From NCBI GenBank assembly GCA_024235875.1, contig JACKLP010000004.1, forward strand, positions 186,001 to 250,000: DNA of 64,000 nt, written 5' to 3'. The DNA comes from Burkholderiaceae bacterium. Its GTDB lineage: Bacteria; Pseudomonadota; Gammaproteobacteria; Burkholderiales; Burkholderiaceae_E. The notes beneath the pieces are model-generated. The model was not told where the DNA came from. It did no database searches and saw only the letters and a list, made by a program, of their open reading frames with translations. Of this stretch, positions 59,907-64,000 are shown piece by piece (within the stretch, counting starts at the first letter, position 1; each line of letters begins with the position of its first letter). The translations under genes and the position numbers were made by a program.

Positions 59907-61349
59907 TCAGGTGCGATTCTCGCGGTCGCGCAGACGCTCGCTGACGACGCCGACCCGATCCTCGATCGCCTGCGCCGCATCCAGGCAGAGGTCCTCGCGA
60001 AAGCGCCGGCCCACGAGTTGCACTCCGATAGGCGCGCCGTCATGCAGGCCGGTGGACACGATCGCGGCCGGCAAGCCCAGCAGGTTGATCGACGACATCC
60101 ACCGGAAGCGGTCGAAGATCTCGGCCACGCGAGCCGCGCCCTTGAGGTCCTCGCCGACCGGGTAGGGCGGATCGAAGGACAGCGGCGTGAGCATGACCGA
60201 ATAGCGCGCGAGGAACACCTGCCATTCGCGCAGGTGGTGCGCGCGCGCGGCGAGCCCGGCCATGTAGCCGCCCGCCTCGAGCGGCTCGGCCATCGCATAG
60301 TAGGCATCGACGATACCGGCCATCGCTTCGCTCATGTTCGGACGCATCGCGGCATCCTGCATCACGCGCATCTCGGCGAAGGCCAGGTCGATCCACAGCT
60401 TCATCACCGGCTCGACCGCTGGCGCATCGACCCGCTCGACCACATAGCCCGACGCCGCCAGGTGCTCGGCAGCCTGCGCGATCGCATTGCGAACGGCCGG
60501 ATGCAGGTCGGCGCGATCGAGCGCGGCCGGCACGGCGACCCGCGGCGGCTCGGCCTCGCCCGCCAGCGGCGCCGGCACCCACCAGGGGTCACGCGGATCG
60601 CCGATGGCCATCGCGGCGAGCCCGAGCCGGGCATCGGCCACGTTGCGGGCGATCGGGCCCTGGACCGACATCATCTGCATCAGTGCCGGGCGCTCGGCGA
60701 GTTGCGAGGGATTGAAGGCCGGGACCCGGCCGAACGTCGGCTTGATCGTGGCGACCCCATTGCAGTAAGCCGGATAGCGCAGCGAACCGCCGATGTCGTT
60801 GCCATGGTTGATGCAGGCGATACCGGCCGCGGCAGCGGCGCCCGCTCCGCCCGAACTGCCGCCGCAGGTGATCGCGGGATCCCAGGGATTGCGAGTGAGG
60901 CCATGGAGCGGGTTGTCGGTGAACGCGCGAAACGAGTATTCGGGCGTGTTGGTGCGACCGATCAGGATTGCGCCGGCGCGATTCAGGTTGCGAGCGACCG
61001 GCGAGTCCTGGGTGGCGATCAGATCGCGAAAGGCGGGCACGCCGTTGGGCGTGGCCTGGCCGGCGACATCGATGTTCTCCTTGATCGTCACGGGCAGGCC
61101 GAACAGCGGGCCGGGCTCGGTGCCCTCGCGCCGCATCGTCGCGAGTGTCCGGTCCGCCGTGCTCGCGGCCTCGATGGCCTGGTCGCCGCAGTCGAGCGTG
61201 ATCGCATTGAGCGCCGGGTTGCGCTCCCGCATCAGGCCGACGTGCGCGCGCACGAGCTCGGCGCAGCCGAGGCGCCCGGCCCGGATTTGCGCCGCGGCTT
61301 CGACGGCGCCCAGCGCGAGGATGTCGCGCGAACCCTGGCTGCTGCTCAA
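59907..61349 (-). CDS. amidase signature family hydrolase
   Basis: 480 residues from a TTG at 61349 with GGAG seven bases upstream and an overlap with the preceding stop. The Ser-cisSer-Lys triad is complete: Lys90 in TIKENID, Ser166 in GGSSGGA and Ser189 in DIGGSLR. LTRNPWDPAITCGGSSGG is the signature. It hydrolyses an amide or a related bond. Substrate unknown. It follows a DsbA-family oxidoreductase, with which it is translationally coupled, away from the sulfur gene groups. Confidence 0.88.
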   Translation of the reverse strand: MSSSQGSRDILALGAVEAAAQIRAGRLGCAELVRAHVGLMRERNPALNAITLDCGDQAIEAASTADRTLATMRREGTEPGPLFGLPVTIKENIDVAGQATPNGVPAFRDLIATQDSPVARNLNRAGAILIGRTNTPEYSFRAFTDNPLHGLTRNPWDPAITCGGSSGGAGAAAAAGIACINHGNDIGGSLRYPAYCNGVATIKPTFGRVPAFNPSQLAERPALMQMMSVQGPIARNVADARLGLAAMAIGDPRDPWWVPAPLAGEAEPPRVAVPAALDRADLHPAVRNAIAQAAEHLAASGYVVERVDAPAVEPVMKLWIDLAFAEMRVMQDAAMRPNMSEAMAGIVDAYYAMAEPLEAGGYMAGLAARAHHLREWQVFLARYSVMLTPLSFDPPYPVGEDLKGAARVAEIFDRFRWMSSINLLGLPAAIVSTGLHDGAPIGVQLVGRRFREDLCLDAAQAIEDRVGVVSERLRDRENRT

Positions 61350-62065
61350 GTCGGTTCTCCCTGGGCCTCGGTATCGGGCTCGTTCTCGGCGCGCTCGAAC
61401 GCGCCGGTGAGCGCATCGGCCCCGGCGGCACCGCTGACGCCGATCCGGTTGTTGACGATGAAGAAGGGCACGCCACTGATGCCCAGCTTGCGTGCGCGGA
61501 TGTCGGCATGCACTACGCGCTGGTGCGTGTCGGCGTTGTCCAGCGCATCGGCGATTCTCTCCTCGTCGAGGCCGGCCTCGCGCGCGAGCGCGGCCAGGGT
61601 GTTGCGATCGGCGAGATCGCGGCCTTCGATGAAGTAGGCGCGAAACAGCGCCTCGGCCATGGCGTCCTGCAGGCCGGCATCGAAGGCGGCGCCCAGCAGC
61701 GCGTGCGGCCGCACCGTGCTGGGCTGGCGCGTGATCGCCTCGATGTTCAGCGACAGTCCGACCTGGTCGGCGGCACGACGCACATTGGTGTAGATCCTGG
61801 CGGGGTCGCTGGTGCCGAACTTCGAGGCCAGGTACTCGGCGCGCGAGATGCCTTCGTCGGGCATGTCGGGATTGAGCTGGAACGGATGCCAGGTGATGTC
61901 GGGCGCCGGTGCCTCGGGGTGGGCCTCGCGCCAGCGCGCGAGCGCTTGCTCGAGCTGGCGCTTGCCGACGAAGCACCAGGGGCAGACGACATCGGAGATG
62001 ACGTCGATCTTCAGTGCAGCAGGAGCGTCGTGGGCGGCGTCGTTGCCGGGCTCGTTCGTCGACAT
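61346..62065 (-). CDS. DsbA/FrnE-family oxidoreductase
   Basis: 239 residues, cytoplasmic (no signal peptide). The redox motif CPWC is at residues 28-31 in ISDVVCPWCFVGKRQLEQAL, and RKLGISGVPFFIVNNR carries the cis-Pro of the thioredoxin fold. FrnE-like and polyketide-tailoring oxidoreductases share this layout. Role here unknown; coupled with an amidase. AGGA precedes the ATG at 62065. The 355 bases upstream, before the TonB receptor, hold the TPP riboswitch and promoter sequences for both directions. Confidence 0.85.
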   Translation of the reverse strand: MSTNEPGNDAAHDAPAALKIDVISDVVCPWCFVGKRQLEQALARWREAHPEAPAPDITWHPFQLNPDMPDEGISRAEYLASKFGTSDPARIYTNVRRAADQVGLSLNIEAITRQPSTVRPHALLGAAFDAGLQDAMAEALFRAYFIEGRDLADRNTLAALAREAGLDEERIADALDNADTHQRVVHADIRARKLGISGVPFFIVNNRIGVSGAAGADALTGAFERAENEPDTEAQGEPT

Positions 62066-62175
62066 GGAACTTTCCTCTCGTCGATGCGGTCCAACAGGCA
62101 TTATGGGTCGGAATGCGACGCGCTGCCGGTCGCACGCCGGCAAGGCCCGCGTCCGTAGGCTAAGATCGAGGCGGT

Positions 62176-62288
62176 AACGCTAGGGGTCCCGGAGAAATCC
62201 GCCGTCTTTTGCAGGCGGTCCGCGCGAGCGGACGGGTGAGAAAGACCCTTGGAACCTGAACGAGTTAAGACTTGCGCAGGGAAGCGTT
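62176..62288 (+). promoter_or_regulatory. TPP riboswitch (THI box)
   Basis: P1 is AACGCT (62176-62181) paired with AGCGTT (62283-62288). The conserved core is present: GGGGTCCC near the 5' side, GTGAGAAAGACCCTTGGAA and CCTGA, then GCGCAGGGAAGC before the closing stem. An internal stem with GCCG/GGCGG separates the halves. It is 132 bases upstream of the TonB receptor ATG; with TPP bound it should switch expression off. No other gene follows within the window, so the receptor is the probable target. Confidence 0.85.
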
Positions 62289-62420
62289 GCAGGTGCGTCC
62301 GCTCGGATACCGGTTCGCCAAGGCGTCCTTCCGTCCATTGGGGTGAAGCCAGCCCACGATGCCGGGTCCGAATCGAGCAGCCACCTGTCGCCGACCTGCG
62401 ATCGACGAGGAGCGATCGCG

Positions 62421-64000
62421 ATGAATACCCTTTGGAATTGTCCGGCCGCCAGGCTGCCCGGCGACTGGCCGCGCCCAGGCGCGGACCGGGGCGCCCGTCC
62501 GCTCGGCTGGGGGGGCGCCGGCATCGCGCTGGTGCTGGCGGCACTCGGCGTGTCGCAGGTGCAGGCACAGGCCCGTACCGAGGCGACGGCCACCCTGGCG
62601 CCGGTCGAGGTCCGTGCGGCGGGTAGCGGACCGGCCGGACGTCGCAGCGAGGTCGGTGGCCTGAGCGTGGCGCCGCTGGCCGAGACACCGCAAAGCGTCA
62701 CGGTGATCGACTCGGCGACGATCGCCGAGCGCGGCGTCACCACGCTCTCGGGGGCCATTCGCGGCCAGAGCGCCGTCGACGATTTCTACAACACGACCGG
62801 CTATGTCGAGAGCGTCCAGGTTCGCGGCTTCGTGCTCGACAATGCGCGCAACTTCCGTCGCGACGGCCTGCCGATGTCGAATCATGCGCCGGCCGCGATG
62901 GAGAATCGCGAGCGCATCGAGGTGCTGCAGGGCATCTCGGGTATCCAGGCCGGCACGTCGGCGCCCGGGGGCCTGATCAACTACGTGCTCAAGCGACCGA
63001 CGCTCCAGCCCTTGCGCGTGTTCGGCCTCGACGTCTCCGAACGCGGGTCGACCCGCGTCCATGCCGACCTGGGTGGGCGCGCCGGGCCGGCCGGTATCGG
63101 CTACCGGATCAACCTGGCGACCGAGCGCCTGCATCCGCATGCCCGCGATGCCGACGGGCGCCGTCATTTCGCCAGCGGCTTCTTCGACTGGCGCCCGACG
63201 CGAACGACCAAGCTCGAAGCCGAATTCGAGGTTCACGACTTCCGTCAGCCCAGCGTCCCGGGCTTCGGTCTGCTCGACGTCGATGGCGACGGCGCCGCCG
63301 AGACCCTCGCCGGTCCCTGGGATCCGCGCCTGAACCTGGGTTCCCAGCCGTGGTCGCAGCCCTTCGAGAGCCTGGCCACGGCCGGCTCGCTGCGCTTCCA
63401 GCAGGTGATCTCGGCGGCCTGGTCATGGGGCCTGCGGGTGGGCTGGCAACGCATCAAGACCAATGACCGGATCGCGTTCCCCGATGGTTGCAGCTCGGCG
63501 GCCAACTATGTCTATCCGGGCTTCTGCGGAAACGGCGACTTCGACCTCTACGACTTCCGCAGCGAGAATGAAAAGCGCTCGACGCGCGTCATCGACGCCT
63601 TCGCGGTCGGCGATCTATCGGTGGGCGGCACCCGGCACGAGCTCAAGTTCGGTGTGACCCGCCGACGCTATGCCGAGGGCTTCGACGCGCTGCAGGCATA
63701 CAACTGGGCGGGCACCTCGAACCTGTTCAACCCGGTCGCGGTGCCGGCCGCGCCGACGCCTGGCGTGGCCAACACCCTGCTCGAGGAACGCACGCTCGAG
63801 ATCTACGCGCATGATGCGATCCGCATCGGCGAGCGCTGGTCGCTGTGGCTGGGCGCGCGCCACACCCGGCTCGAGCGCGCCAGCCGACGCACGGATGGCA
63901 CCGAGGCCGTTTCCTACCGGCAAGGCTTCACGACGCCCTGGGGCGCGGTGGGGTTCAAGCCCTGGCGGGGCGGCTTCGTCTATGCCTCGGCGGGCAGCGG
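62421..64000 (+). CDS. TonB-dependent receptor, 5' part (cut by window edge)
   Basis: 526 codons present; the gene continues past the right edge. It has a long signal peptide (WGGAGIALVLAALGVSQVQAQA), a TonB-box-like segment (ATLAPVEVRAAG), the plug domain (PLAETPQSVTVIDSATIAERG, VQVRGFVLDNARNFRRDGLPMS, ERIEVLQGISGIQAGTSAPGGLINYVLKRP) and the first barrel strands. The plug resembles siderophore receptors, but control by a TPP riboswitch points to uptake of thiamine, a thiamine precursor or its metal complex. ATCGACGAGGAGCG precedes the ATG. The barrel C-terminus is outside. Confidence 0.88.
   Translation, partial: MNTLWNCPAARLPGDWPRPGADRGARPLGWGGAGIALVLAALGVSQVQAQARTEATATLAPVEVRAAGSGPAGRRSEVGGLSVAPLAETPQSVTVIDSATIAERGVTTLSGAIRGQSAVDDFYNTTGYVESVQVRGFVLDNARNFRRDGLPMSNHAPAAMENRERIEVLQGISGIQAGTSAPGGLINYVLKRPTLQPLRVFGLDVSERGSTRVHADLGGRAGPAGIGYRINLATERLHPHARDADGRRHFASGFFDWRPTRTTKLEAEFEVHDFRQPSVPGFGLLDVDGDGAAETLAGPWDPRLNLGSQPWSQPFESLATAGSLRFQQVISAAWSWGLRVGWQRIKTNDRIAFPDGCSSAANYVYPGFCGNGDFDLYDFRSENEKRSTRVIDAFAVGDLSVGGTRHELKFGVTRRRYAEGFDALQAYNWAGTSNLFNPVAVPAAPTPGVANTLLEERTLEIYAHDAIRIGERWSLWLGARHTRLERASRRTDGTEAVSYRQGFTTPWGAVGFKPWRGGFVYASAGS

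Noticed and set aside
61350..62135. Extended amidase frame continuing upstream through the DsbA gene
   Set aside because: The upstream part overlaps the DsbA-family gene in another frame and has no amidase similarity; the TTG at 61349 has a good ribosome site.
1..64000. tRNA, rRNA, insertion sequences or phage genes
   Set aside because: None was found by reading either strand; no transposase, integrase or tRNA-like cloverleaf was recognised.

Overview
This window comes from a GC-rich proteobacterial chromosome. Gene content and order suggest a betaproteobacterium, probably of the Burkholderiales, that oxidises sulfur and formate; the taxonomic assignment is inference and there is no rRNA gene to test it. 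The strongest evidence for lifestyle is a complete reverse dissimilatory sulfite reductase operon, dsrABEFHCMKLJOPNR plus cobA, read on the minus strand from 55425 to 42127 in the order known from Allochromatium-type sulfur oxidisers.

Layout. Positions 1-22856 hold mostly ordinary accessory metabolism: the front of a CSS-motif/EAL c-di-GMP phosphodiesterase cut by the window edge, a serine hydrolase, two acyl-CoA dehydrogenases, two class III CoA-transferases, two SDRs, pantothenate kinase, an MFS carrier, an orphan NMT1-type binding protein, an M81 (MlrC-like) peptidase, three tandem paralogous membrane acyltransferases and a PagL-like lipid A deacylase with no normal start codon. Positions 22853-32602 form a formate dehydrogenase locus: catalytic, iron-sulfur and cytochrome b subunits with a small lipoprotein, TAT-signal protein, TorD-type chaperone, ferredoxin-like protein and DUF3305/DUF3306 proteins on the minus strand, and fdhD divergent across a symmetric promoter.

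Positions 32728-41550 form a sulfur accessory region. A plus-strand set encodes a FadL-type porin, a cysteine-less DsrC paralog, TusA, DsrE2, an S24-like protein with an altered catalytic Lys position, and a sulfur-metaboliser conserved protein. A minus-strand set encodes a small unknown protein, a carboxymuconolactone-decarboxylase/Rieske fusion and an HTH-ferredoxin-reductase fusion. A soluble GAF histidine kinase and NarL-type regulator follow. The convergent gap after the regulator (41551-42126) is filled with two very large compound palindromes.

The dsr operon follows, then a divergent plus-strand group (55652-59882): a small unknown protein, a Cas6/Cmx6-like protein without any CRISPR array, a tandem TusA fusion, an unknown 207-residue protein, a TauD-type dioxygenase and a YeeE/YedE transporter. 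This divergon is the most likely place for an undescribed system. The window ends with an amidase/DsbA pair and a TPP riboswitch controlling a TonB-dependent receptor that runs off the right edge.

How the parts should work together (known from the families, not shown here): YeeE/YedE, FadL, TusA, DsrE2 and DsrEFH bring in and relay sulfane sulfur to DsrC; DsrAB with DsrL oxidises it to sulfite; DsrMKJOP returns electrons to the quinone pool; CobA and DsrN supply the amidated siroheme. Formate dehydrogenase gives a second electron input. The two-component system may couple these to redox or electron-acceptor state.
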